Assembly (NCBI GenBank): GCA_033439265.1
Contig: JAVTVX010000010.1
Coordinates: forward strand, 4,464,001-4,528,000
Reading direction: 5' to 3'
From: Dillenia suffruticosa
Taxonomy: Eukaryota; Streptophyta; Magnoliopsida; Dilleniales; Dilleniaceae
DNA length: 64,000 nucleotides
The position numbers and the translations under genes are program-made. The notes beneath the pieces were generated by a model. The model was not told the origin of the DNA. It saw nothing but the letters and a program-made list of their open reading frames with translations, and searched no databases. Below are positions 38,743-49,806 of the stretch, in pieces. Within the stretch, counting starts at the first letter, position 1, and each line of letters begins with the position of its first letter.

Positions 38743-41013
38743 AATTTTGCTTTACACTATATGCATTTCTTCGTTAGCCATAACTGTAATATATAAAACA
38801 ATTTTAACATTGACTCAAAAATCCTGTGCTCAAGTGTGTTCTTTATGCCTACATGAGTTTAGCTAACACCTTCAAGTGAAAAGGAAAAAGAAAACAGTAA
38901 ATAACAGGTGCACAGGAACATACTTATAAATTGCTTAATGGCTAAACCACCAGCCAATAAATTGGGTATGATACCACATTATTTTCCAGATAATCAAAGC
39001 TTTCAATAAATTAGGTATTATCATCAATATAGAGATTTAATTTTATAGTGTGACCATGTTATTTCTAATATTCACATATAAAAAAGGATGTCAACTAGCT
39101 GCTTAACATTAATTCATAAAACATAATTGCTTTCCTCAAGCATATCAATAAATTCCCTAACGTCAAAATATCTTATTGAAAAAAAAAAAGAAAAAACATC
39201 GCTTCTATACAACGTTTGATCCAAAATTCCATGGATTTTCTAATTACCAAATAAAAGACAAGAAAGGAGATGATGAATTTCACACAATAGCTTTTTGTAC
39301 TTGAACAATAACAAAGGGAGATTGGAAAGGAATTAAAGTGTGATATTCAAATTTTTTATTATGAATCAAAATTTGGACCGCTAGCCAATCCAACCCACGG
39401 TTGGTTCCCAAAAGTCCATGAAAATATGAGTTTAATGGCAAAAACAATTTCAAAGATTTTTGTCATACAGTATGAAATTTTTTATTATTAGATAACATGA
39501 ATTTTTTTATTATTAGATATATATAGTTCTGTTTTAGAATTTGATGGAACTACAAAATTTCGTTTTCAGGGTGGATTGGTTGGAGTCACACAGGGTCGAC
39601 CCAAGTTGCACCCCCTAGAACTTACCATCTCCATTATCCTATTATCTCTCAAACATGCCTAAGACTATGGCTTTGCCTAAGAAATCATTTCGACACTTGG
39701 TTATAACACTTTGAGGTTCACCCACTAGACGAAATGGATGAGGAACATAACACTTGGAGAGAGTATGAGAGCAAGTATAGAACATTAAAGAAGGCAATAA
39801 ATTGGAAACTGCAATGGTCACACCACAAAATTAAAGAGGGCAAAACAAGCAATTGAAAAAAAGAGGGCAAAACAAGCAACATACCTTTGAAACAAGAATG
39901 GAAAAAAAAACGCAGAACAATAAATGACACGCTGATGGTGGAGGAGGAGATAGAGGAGAGAGGCGCTTGTGGAGGAGAGAGAGAGTAGAGAGAAGAAGCC
40001 AAGCCAAAAAAGTGTAATTAGGGTAGAGGGATATCAAAGGAGGATAGAGTGAAATTTTTCTTCAAAATGAGGGCATAAATGAGATTAAAAAATTTAAATC
40101 TGTATAAAAGTTGGCGTGTTTTTCAAAAGGAGAAGCAAAAGCTCCTATGATGAGCTTTTGTTTTTTTTTTTTGTTTTTCTTCATAAAAAAAAAACTCTTT
40201 TTTTAAGAGTTTTTAAGAAATATTGTTTGATAATTTTTTTTTTTTTTTTTTATAAAAAGAAGAGAAGCTAAAAAAAGTCTTCCAAACGGGCACTTCATGT
40301 GTCCTTTCTTTTTACTTACCCTTATATATAAAAATTTATTTCAAAATTTTTCATGCATTAAAAAATATTTTACCAATTTTATACTTGTCTTTATATACAA
40401 ATTTTAATTTTTTTTAAATGTTGTAGGGACCATATCACAACAAGTAAAAAAATTGGGAAATTATGAAATTATAAAAATTTCATGATAGAACTATAATTTT
40501 TTAAAGTAAATCCCAATGTAATTTTTTTAAGAAAAATATTAGAAAATGTTGTTTTTTTAGAAAAGAAAAAGTATTGATGGGTATACGTGGCTTTTCCAAA
40601 TGCGTTTCGGAAAAGCCAAAGTTTTTTTTTTGGAATCAATGTTGACTTTTTTAATGTGGTAGATTGTATATGGTGACCATTTTAAGTATTTGATTTTAAG
40701 AGAAAGAGAGAAAGAGAGAAAGAGAGGACCCAACAAATATATGCAGAGTAAACTTTAATTACACAATCTCATGTCTTCTTCACCCTGGAAGAACCACGAG
40801 GGGTCCGACTGGACCCGACGGTCCTCTCATGGATTATCATCACAAAACTTAAAAATGCTCCATTTTAAATTTCAGTGTGGAATCTTATGCTCAATCCATT
40901 TCCAATCTCCATTTTTTTAAAAAAAATGATTATTTTGGGTCAATTTGAAGAAAAAAAATCCAAAAGGGAAAATTTTGAAAATTTACTAAAAACATGCAGG
41001 CAAAGGCAAAATT

Positions 41014-41026
41014 GGATCTGATACCA
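41014..41026 (-). other. Primer-binding site of the nested-host Copia element
   Basis: On the minus strand TGGTATCAGATCC begins two bases after the LTR. It is complementary to the 3' end of initiator Met-tRNA, as usual for Copia elements. Confidence 0.8.
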
Positions 41027-41028
41027 AA

Positions 41029-41518
41029 TGTTAGAATGTATGATAGACCTAATGCATGTTTCTAATGTAAAAATTGAGTCAAAATAAAATAGAAGAGAAA
41101 AGGAAGATTTAGAATTACCTCCGGTCATACTTTTTTCTTTCACTTTTGACGATCGTAAAAATTCAAAACATTCCTTGAGACATGCGCAAAACTTCTAAAC
41201 TCTTAATTTCATTCAATAGATCGTGCAAAATTACGAAATTTGGATTTAGAGACTCTCAAAGAGTTATTAAAATCTTATAATTGTCACCCTAAATTATTAT
41301 TGAATATTATGATAAGACAATTAAGCATTTAAAATGGAAAAACAACGATTAATTGTATGAAAATTTGAATGGGCCCCCAAAATCCGATCAAATGCAACTT
41401 ATTTCAAATTCTTTCCATTTTTGTCACATTTAATCTATTTCGGTTATGTTTTTTCCATCAACTTGATTTTAAATGCATTAACTCATAAAATTTGAATTTT
41501 CAAGAAATAATCCTAATA
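41029..41518 (-). repeat. 5' LTR of the nested-host Copia element
   Basis: 490 bases, clearly homologous to 27384-27913 along its whole length apart from a gap of about 45 bases. The outer end has decayed (TCCTAATA in place of TTCTAACA). Confidence 0.85.
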
Positions 41519-41523
41519 TAAAT

Positions 41524-42435
41524 TTCATTTATCTTCTAATTTTCAACTTGTTATTTTATTTTAGATTAAACCTACAAAATTGCCTAAACCTTCTAATTTT
41601 AGGGGCGCTTGGTTTGCACTATGAAATCAAAATTGGATTTGAAATAAAAAATTTTTGGATTTCAAAAACTCATTTTTTAATTTGATTTTAGAAATCTCAA
41701 AATTTGGGGGTTCTATTTCTAAACTGTATTATGATTCTATTAATTTAAATAAATCATATGGATTTTGATTCGATTCTTGATTTCATTTATTTTAACTAAT
41801 TAACTCTTATATTTTTTTCTTAAATTTCAATTTTGGTTAAATTGCACCCAAATTTTAAAAAAAATCACATTCTTTTATCCCCATAAGTGGACCGGGTCTA
41901 TTTTTCTCATTAACTCCCAATATATGTTATCATTTTGCCCTTGTCTCTATTTTTTTCTTCATTTTGCTGGTTTCTAAAGTGAGAAAGAGAGAAAAAGGAG
42001 GGAGCAAGTCAAAGGAAAATATGAGAGTGAGGGAGAGAGATAAAAATAAGTTGTAGAGAGGGAGAAACAATAGATAAAAGTGAGTTGTAAAGAGGAAGAA
42101 GCACTATTACTCCCAATACAATTCTTGTTTTTCATCCTCCACTCAACCTACTCTATGACAGCTCGTTGCTTGCCTTTGTGGCTCAATCACCAATGCTGTG
42201 GCAATTGAGAAGTCGATAGATGAGATGATTTTTGGTGCAATATCTGAAACTAAAAACAAATAATTGCCTTTGTATTATTTGATATTATTTACTTTTGGAT
42301 GAGAAGGTCAATAGTTTAAAGATATGATCAAGGAGGTAATAATACACTTTAATTACTTGACCTCAATTATAGATGTTACGTTAAGGAGCAACATGTAAAA
42401 ATGCATGACAATGTACTGAGAGATCATTGATTTTC
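41524..42435. other. Intergenic stretch between the two Copia elements
   Basis: No gene is seen. A GGGGCGCTTGGTTTGCAC word near 41602 resembles a Harbinger-type terminal repeat, but no partner end is visible. Confidence 0.4.
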
Positions 42436-42440
42436 GTAAA

Positions 42441-44286
42441 TGTTGATCAAGTAAAGTTTTGATAATTAAAGGTTAGAAGAAAAATAGTTCGAGAAAATAA
42501 GAAAACAGTCAGAAAATTTTGAAGTCTACAGTACAGGTCGATATGCTTAGAAAACATATCGACCTGTGACATTTACACATACACACATCGACCCGTTTGT
42601 TGCCATTGTTGACCTGAGTTAACTAATTTCGATAGAAACAAATATTTGAACACTTCGACCTATACAAGACACATCGACCTGCATAATGAATGTCATATAA
42701 ATCAAACATTCCAATACATCGACCTGAACACAAATCTTGTCAACATGAAACCTTAAGAATAGTGACACATCAACCTGTTCTCTATACACATTAACTTGAT
42801 TTCTAAAAACACATCGACCTGTTGGTTTGACACATCATCCTTATGACACTTGAATCAAAAACACACATCAACCTGCTTCTTTTCTTGTCGACCTGATCAA
42901 AATACATCAACCAATTCACTCAAATATATCGACCAATTCATTAAATGAATAGTGACACATCAACGCTTAATTAGCACATGTCAACCCGGTCTTTATGTTA
43001 TATATCGACATAACAAAATATTTGTCAACACAAAGGAAACACATCGACAAATTCATTTATTCAATTCTACAAATTTTTATCTGCACAGTAAGATGTCGAT
43101 ATATATAGTAAGCATTGTCGACCTGATATTCAATTGCTCATTAAAATACACATCAACCTATCAAATTCTTGTCGACACAACTCATACACATCAACCAATT
43201 GAGTTCCACACATTGACCAATTTATTACATGAATAGTAACATATCGATGCACTAAATTACACTTGTCGACCTACCTTTCACAAATTCAGAAAGATCACAC
43301 ATCGACACGGTTGAAATGCTGTCGACATAAGGGAACACATCGACCAATTAAAAATCTCGGGTCTACCAATTTCATTTGGCATAGTTTCTTGTTGACCCAA
43401 AATAGTAACTTTGACTTGTTTACATAAAAATATACTAAGAATGATTCAAATTCAGGTCGATATCCTCAATAGACTTGTCGACCTGCTTGTGTTAGAACCT
43501 AAATCTGGAAAACATTTTTGCACCTAACGGACGGCTTCTTTTTTCGATCTCTGAAATATTTCATATTCTATCAAAATTAACTTTCAAATGCAGAGCAAAC
43601 AAAGTCTGATTGGCCCATTAAAAGAAGAGCCGGTAAAAAGAACGAAGCTTTAGCGCAAAGGAAGGAACAGTTACAAAAGTTTTAATGACGGAAATTAAAT
43701 ACCAACGTTCTAATACAACAACCACCACCAACTCTCAACGGATCGATTAAATGCCCTAATAAATATAGAGAAGCAGAAGATGGTGGAAAAACAACGAGGG
43801 ACATTATAAGAATTAAAAAGCTCTATTGAGTACAAAACAACAACTGATCTCTGTGCACTTGAAAGTCTTAATTGTATTAAGTGTCTCTTCGAGTATTTTC
43901 ATTCTGTCAAATCCAACAAAAGTAAGCCTCAATTCTTGACCTTCTTTTATAGATTAATTTGAGTGTCAAAGATTAAGGAGTGTACGACACTGCCTTCAGT
44001 CAAAAAGGCTCAAATTCAGTCTATGTGAGATTGAATTGTAGTGTTCAGACGTAACATTATTTGATATTTAACTTGAACTTGCAATCAAGTTTGTAAACTA
44101 AACATTTAGTGAAAAATCTAGGGGGAGTCTGGGAGTGGACGTACACCGGGTTTGATAGAATCACTATAAAAATTATTTGTGTTCTCTTTACTTGATTTCA
44201 TTTACTATTATAAAGTTTTAAAATATAGAAAAAGTGTCAAAAAATCTATATTCAACTATTCACCCCTCCCCTCTAGTTGAATAACA
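42441..44286 (+). repeat. 5' LTR of the SIRE-type element, with dispersed TCGACCTG words
   Basis: 1,846 bases, TG...CA. From about 42530 to 43490 it holds about three dozen words centred on TCGAC(C), mostly as ACATCGACC and TTGTCGACC in alternation and often decayed to TCAACC or TTGACC. The last 500 bases lack the words. Confidence 0.9.
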
Positions 44287-44288
44287 AT

Positions 44289-44300
44289 TGGTATCAGAGC
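44289..44300 (+). other. Primer-binding site of the SIRE-type element
   Basis: TGGTATCAGAGC, complementary to the 3' end of initiator Met-tRNA, two bases after the 5' LTR. Confidence 0.9.
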
Positions 44301-44344
44301 GGGTGTGTTGTCAAAGGCCTAACAACTTAATACCAAAGATCCAA

Positions 44345-46126
44345 ATGGTTATTAACGGTGACAATGTACTAGTTGAAGCATACTTAACCAACCGTGCACC
44401 ATTCTTCAATGGAAGCAATTTTAGCTACTGGAAGCAAATGATACGCAACTTCATCATTGCCCAAGACCTAATTGTTTAGGAAATCATCGAAGAAGGAGTC
44501 GAATTCCCCACGGAGGAGATAGATGGAGTTCGTGTGCCGATAAAATTGAAGAACATAACTATGGAACAAAAGAAAGCTTATCAAGCCAACTGCAAAGCCA
44601 TCAACCTTCTTCACCTTGCACTGAGCATCAACGAATATAATCGAGTTTCCTCTTGCATAACGGCAAAGGAGATTTGGGAAAGACTTGAGCCCAGCTATGA
44701 AGGAACTGACCAAGTACATAAGAGCAAAATCAGATTGCTGAAACAAGAATATGAAGTCTTCAAAATGAAAGATGGAGAAGCAATCAATGAAATGATCACA
44801 AGATTTAATAAGGTAACAAATGAGCTCAGACTACTTGGAAAAGGAATTCCTCAAGAAGACATGGTGGACAAAATTCTAAGAAATCTACCAAAGCCTTAAG
44901 AGCCCAAAGTGACAGCAATTGAGGAGTTCAAAAATCTTGAGATTCTGACAATGGATGGACTCGTGAGATCATTGATAACTCATGAGATGAAGCTGAACGT
45001 GAAGAAACTAGCTAAAGAAGAAAGAGGCAAAGGGGTAGCCTTGAAGGTTGACAATGAGGAAACCACATCCAGTTCAGAAGAAGAAGAAGATGAAGAGGAT
45101 GGAGCTCTTCTGACAAGAAAATTCAAAAAATTCAGAAAATTCAGAAAATTTAGAAAATTCAGAAAATTCAAAAAATTCATGATGAGAAAGAGGAATAAAA
45201 ACAAGTCATTCTTCAAAAAGCAAGAAAAGAAGGAAGAAATCAAATGCTTTGAATGTAAGAAACTGGGACATATGAAGGCCGACTGCCCCTCTCTCAAAAA
45301 GGATGATAAGAAGCACAAAAAGGACCAAAAGGAGAAGAAAAAGAAAAAATGCACTTGTTGTATGGAGTAATGAAGATTCAAGCTCAAGTGATGAAGAGCA
45401 AAATGAGGAACAAACAAATATTTGTTTCATGGCAAATGAAGAATCTTCTAATAATGAGGTAAATTTCACTCTCTATTCATCATATTCTGAATCTGAAAAT
45501 GACTTTTTTATCTCTGAATTACGTGAAACTTTAGTAGAATCACTAAAAGAATTAAAAAGACTTAAAAGGAAAAATAATCTGTTAAAGAAAGAATTGACTG
45601 AAAATGTTAAAGTTTTAGAAAAATAAAAAAGTGAAGCAAATGAACTAAAAAGACAAAATATTGAATTGGAACTATACGTTGATGAACTTAAGAAGAAGCT
45701 AAATGCTGAATGTTCAGAAAAGATAATGACATTCTTGTAAATGAAAACATACTCTTAAAGAAAGATTTAGAAATTTTGAAAGAAAAGAACAATAGGTTGA
45801 ACACTATCCTAATAAAATTCATCTCAGGACAAGAAAAATTAGATGCCATGCTAAAAATTCAAAAATTTGTGTTTGACAAGGCAGGATTAGGATTCAACCC
45901 TAACCAAATACAAAAAGAATTACATAGATTCTTTGTGTTAAACTCTAAAAATACTAAACTAAAAAGATGTCATATGCGCATGAAGGTTGGGTACAAATCT
46001 GAAGTCTATAGATTTGGAAACATGGCTTTAAACAAAACTAAGAAACTAGGAGCACAAATCAGACATTGCACCCACTGTAAGAAAAATGGACATTCATCTT
46101 ATGATTGTTGGTTTTTGAACTCCTAA
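44345..46126 (+). pseudogene. gag of the SIRE-type element
   Basis: Gag forms the particle that packages the element's RNA. From ATG 44345 the frame shows FFNGSNFSYWKQMIRNFI, TAKEIWERLEPSYEGT and ELRLLGKGIPQEDMV, a UBN2/Copia-type gag, then the zinc knuckle CFECKKLGHMKADC (from 45245). After it comes an acidic stretch SNEDSSSSDEEQNEEQ and a second knuckle-like CTHCKKNGHSSYDC near 46070. In-frame stops are at 44477 (TAG) and 44897 (TAA). The frame shifts in an A-rich run near 45345 and again near 45700. A 9-base tandem repeat (about 45119-45178) encodes repeated KFR tripeptides ahead of the knuckle. Confidence 0.85.
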
Positions 46127-46191
46127 AATACAACCTTAACATGGATCCCCAAAGATAAATTAATCACTAATTCAGCCGGACCCAAAAAAAT

Positions 46192-47700
46192 ATGGGTACC
46201 AAAGGCAAGTGTGTGATTGTCTTCTCACTGCAGGTGTACTTAAAGTCAAGAGAATCTTCCGACAAGTCTGTGTGGTGCATAGATAGTGGCTATTCAAGAC
46301 ACATGACTGGAAATGCATCGAAATTTTCCTACCTTGAAAGCAAGAAATGTGGAAAGATTGCATTTGGAGACAATTCAAAAGGGAAGATTGTCGGTATAGG
46401 CAACATAGGAGGTAAGTCATCTGAATCTCAAATTCAAAATATATTGCTTGTGTCCAGACTAATATTCAGCTTGTTGAGTGTTAGTTAACTATGTGATAAA
46501 GGCTATTCTGTATTGTTTATGACTAATGCATGTTCTATTATTGATAAATCCTCTGGAGTTATAAAGTTTACTAGCCCTAGAAGAAGAAACATATATGCAA
46601 TTGATCTAGATCTCTTAAAACCCTCAACCGAATCATGTCTAGTTACTGTAAATAAGAATTCTTCATAGCTATGGCATAGAAGATTAGGTCATGCTAGTAT
46701 GAATACTATCTCAAAACTAGTTATGAAAGATATAGCTAAGAGTCTTTCAAAATTGAAATTTGAAAATGACAAATTGTGTGATGCATGTATGAAAGGAAAG
46801 CAAAAAAAAAAAAAAAACACATCCTTTAAATCCAAAAATTATGTATCAACAGGAAGTCCTCTAGAACTTTTTCATATTATTTGTTTAGACCTACTAGAAC
46901 CCAAAGCTTAGGAGGAAAATATTATGGTTTTGTAATCATTGATAATTACTAAATTTACATGGGTGCTATTTCTTGCCAAAAAGGAAGAAACTAGCGAGGC
47001 ATTCATTAGACTATGCAAGAAAATTCAAAATGAAAAGGGAGTGTATATTAAGAGCATTAAAAGTGATCATGGCAAGTAATTTGAAAACAAAACCATGGAT
47101 GAATTCTGCAATTATTATAGTATTGATCACAACTTCTCAGCTCCTAGAATACCTCAACAAAATGGAGTGGTAGAAAGAAAAAATAGAACCCTCCAAGAAA
47201 TGGCTAGAATAATATTTTGTGAAAATAATCTACCTAAATTCTTTTTGGCAGAAGCAGTGAATACATCATACTACATTTTGAATAGAGCTCAACCCATCTT
47301 AAAGAAAATCCTTTATGAACTTTACAAAGAAAGAAAACAAAATATAGCATACTTTAGGGTGTTTGGATGCAAATGCTTTATGTTGAACAATAGAAAAAAA
47401 GTATTAGGAAAATTTGATACCAAAAGTGATGAATGAATCTTTCTAGGTTACTCTCTAGCAAACAAAGCGTATAGAATCTACAATAAAAGGACCATGACAA
47501 TGGAGGAGTCAATTCACGTAGAATTTGACGAAAAAAATGATATGAATCAAAGAATGTTGGATGATGAAAATGTATATGAGAAATTGAATGATATTAGCTT
47601 GTCTGATGAAATAAATAATCAAAAGGAGGAGTCAAATGATCTCATGGTGCAGGAGGAAAGAAATGATATACAGCAAGAGTAGGAGATCAAATTCTCTCAA
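46192..47700 (+). pseudogene. Protease and integrase region of the SIRE-type element
   Basis: Protease motif WCIDSGYSRHMTG near 46275-46312 keeps the catalytic DSG, with Tyr where Cys is usual. The pre-integrase block LWHRRLGHAS (about 46670) and KLCDACMKGK form the HHCC zinc finger. The integrase core shows PQQNGVVERKNRTLQEMARI (47152-47211) and RVFGCKCFMLNNRKK. Stops interrupt it before LWHRR, after LLEPKA, after DHGK and after SDE. Integrase joins the cDNA copy to the host chromosome; this one cannot be made whole. Confidence 0.85.
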
Positions 47701-47769
47701 ATTAGGAAAGACGTAAATCTATAGAACATAATTGGGAACATTAGTTTTGGAGTAAAAACAAGATCTGCA

Positions 47770-49339
47770 ATTCACAATCAATGTGAGTATGTGGCTTTTA
47801 TTTCTCTGAGTGAACCCAAAAACATGAATAAAGCTTTAGAAGATGAACATTGGATTATGGTAATGCAAGATGAACTGAATCAGTTTGAAAGAAATAACAT
47901 TTGGAATTTAGTGCCTAGACCCATAAATCAATCAGTAATTGGAATCAAATGGGCTTTCAGAAATAAACTTGATGAATTTGGCATAATCACAAGAAACAAA
48001 ACAAGATTAGTGGTCAAAGGTTACAGTCAAGAGGAAGGAATTGATTACGATAAAACGTATGCACAAGTAGCAAGATTAGAAACCATAAGAATGTTGCTTG
48101 CCTTCTCTTGTTTCATGAATTTTAAATTGTATCAAATGGATGTTAAAAGTGTATTTTTAAATAGGTATTTAAATGAAAAAGTGTACGTTGAACAACCTCT
48201 GGGATTTGAAAATCCTAAGTATCCCGAACATGTGTACAAACTAACCAAAGTCTTATATGGACTGAAACAAGCTCCTAGACCTTGGTATGAAAGATTAAGT
48301 AATTTTTTGACAGAAAATGACTTTGTATGAGAAAAAGTAGATACCACGTTGTTTGTAAAAAAGAAAGATGATAATTTCTTGATCATACAAATATACATAG
48401 ATAACATAATATTTGGAGGAACTAGTACTAAAATGTGTGAGGAATTTGCAGCCAAAATGCAAGGAGAATTTGAAATGAGTATGATGGGTGAGCTGAACTA
48501 CTTTCTTGGTCTGCAAATCAAACAATCTGAAAATGAAATCTTCATAAATCAATCAAAATATGCAAGTGATTTAATTAAAAAATTTAGATTTAGTGACTGT
48601 AAGTGAAATGCAACACCAATGAGCACAAACATTAAACTAAACAAAGATGAAAATGGCAAGTCAATTTGTCAAAAACCTTACGGAAGCATGATTGGATCAT
48701 TACTCTATCTTACTGCTTCAAGACCTGACATACAATTCAGTGTATGTCTTTGTGCTAGATTTCAGTCAGATCCTAAAGAGTCCCACTTGATTGCAGTAAA
48801 AAGAATCTTTAAATATTTAAAAGAAACAACATAGTTGAGACTTTGGTATGATAGAAATTTGAGTTTCCAACTGCATGGAGTTTGTGATACTGACTTTGTT
48901 GGATGCAAAGTGGATAGAAAAATCACAAGTGGCATTTGTTAATTCTTCAAAAATATACTGGTATCATGGTCTTCGAAAAAGCAAAGCAGTGTAGCTTTAT
49001 CAACAAAGGAAGTGAATATGTTTTAGCTGGACAGTGCACAGTACAGATTCTTTGGATCAAATACCAAATGAAAGACTATGGGCTAGATTTTGATTGTATA
49101 CCAATCAAGTGTGATAACACAAGTGCAATAAATCTCACAAAGAACCCTGTACATCACTTATGAACCAAACACATAGAAGTAAGATATCATTTCATTCGAG
49201 ATCATGTTATGAAGAATGAGATTGTTTTTGAGTACATTGACACTCAAAAACAAATTGTTGATATCCTCACCAAACCCTTAGACAAAAGTAGATTTTGAGA
49301 ATTAAGAAGAAATTTGGGAATGATAGAAATGAAGAGATA
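47770..49339 (+). pseudogene. Reverse transcriptase and RNase H of the SIRE-type element
   Basis: Reverse transcriptase blocks: IGIKWAFRNKLDEFG, TRLVVKGYSQEEGIDY, YQMDVKSVFLN, VYKLTKVLYGLKQAPRPWYE and IYIDNIIFGG. The last is the catalytic YVDD box with Asp changed to Asn (about 48391-48420). RNase H shows SMIGSLLYLTASRPDI, RIFKYLKETT, DFVGCKVDRKITSGIC and WSSKKQSSVALSTKEV. Stops are at 48328, 48604, 48832 and many places after 48930. Copia order confirmed. Confidence 0.88.
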
Positions 49340-49800
49340 GAGAAAACAAAACGAAAAACAAAGTATTATTAGGAGAAATAGATTTCAGGTCTACCTATTT
49401 ATCAAAATATGTCGACAAATTTAAAAGTGTACAGAGCCATGTCTACCTGATAAAACAGATCTTGTTGACCTGATCATGAACCAACACTTGGAACCAAACT
49501 CAGGAAATGACACCTCGACCCGTCTTTAAGATGTCGATCTGAAAAGCAGAAACAAGGCAGGTCGATACCTTTCTTAGTATGTCGACCTGATCATTCAATA
49601 CAACTAAACAGGTCGTTGTGTATTTAGACTTGTCGACCTGAAACTTACCAAATAGAATACCAATAGTTAGCACGTCGACCTATTAACCCTAAACCCCAAA
49701 ATTTCAAACTTCCCTCTCTCTTTCGAAACCCTAACCTCCCAATTCGAAACCCCAATTCCTAAATCAAAACCCTAATCATTCGAATCCTCTCAAGTATCAA
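49340..49800 (+). other. Linker between pol and the third frame, with TCGACCTG words
   Basis: No coding resemblance is seen. The same words as in the LTRs occur here (for example CAGGTCGATACC near 49560, TGTCGACCTG near 49580 and 49632), so the words are not limited to the LTRs. The end is C-rich with repeated AACCCTAA-like strings. Confidence 0.6.
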
Positions 49801-49806
49801 ATCTAG

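Larger units (their letters stand above)
34533..40292 (-). mobile_element. PIF/Harbinger transposon with an internal LINE
   Basis: It has a DDE transposase (34936-36245) and a Myb-like ORF1 (37755-38742), both on the minus strand, as in plant PIF/Harbinger elements. Ends are TGCACCTGTTTGG on the left and, reverse-complemented, TGCCCGTTTGG on the right, both followed by a T run and GCTTCTCTTC-like words. CTT is duplicated at 34530-34532 and 40293-40295. Excising it with one CTT restores the Copia gag zinc knuckle in frame (KKKGHMK, stop, DYAKY), which fixes the insertion point although CTT is not the usual TWA target. Confidence 0.8.
27384..41518 (-). mobile_element. Ty1/Copia retrotransposon carrying nested insertions
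   Basis: Two LTRs of the same family, 27384-27913 and 41029-41518, have TG...CA ends with inverted termini (TGTTAGAA, TTCTAACA; decayed in the right copy). The 5-base duplication TAAAT lies outside them at 27379-27383 and 41519-41523. Between them, in minus orientation, come a Met-tRNA primer site, a gag remnant with zinc knuckle, protease, integrase, reverse transcriptase and RNase H in Copia order, all full of stops. The 14.1-kb span includes two later insertions, 30973-34099 and 34533-40292; without them the element is about 5.2 kb, a normal Copia length. Confidence 0.88.

Noticed and set aside
41602..41640. MITE start GGGGCGCTTGGTTTGCAC
   Set aside because: No inverted partner or target duplication was found before the next element at 42441.
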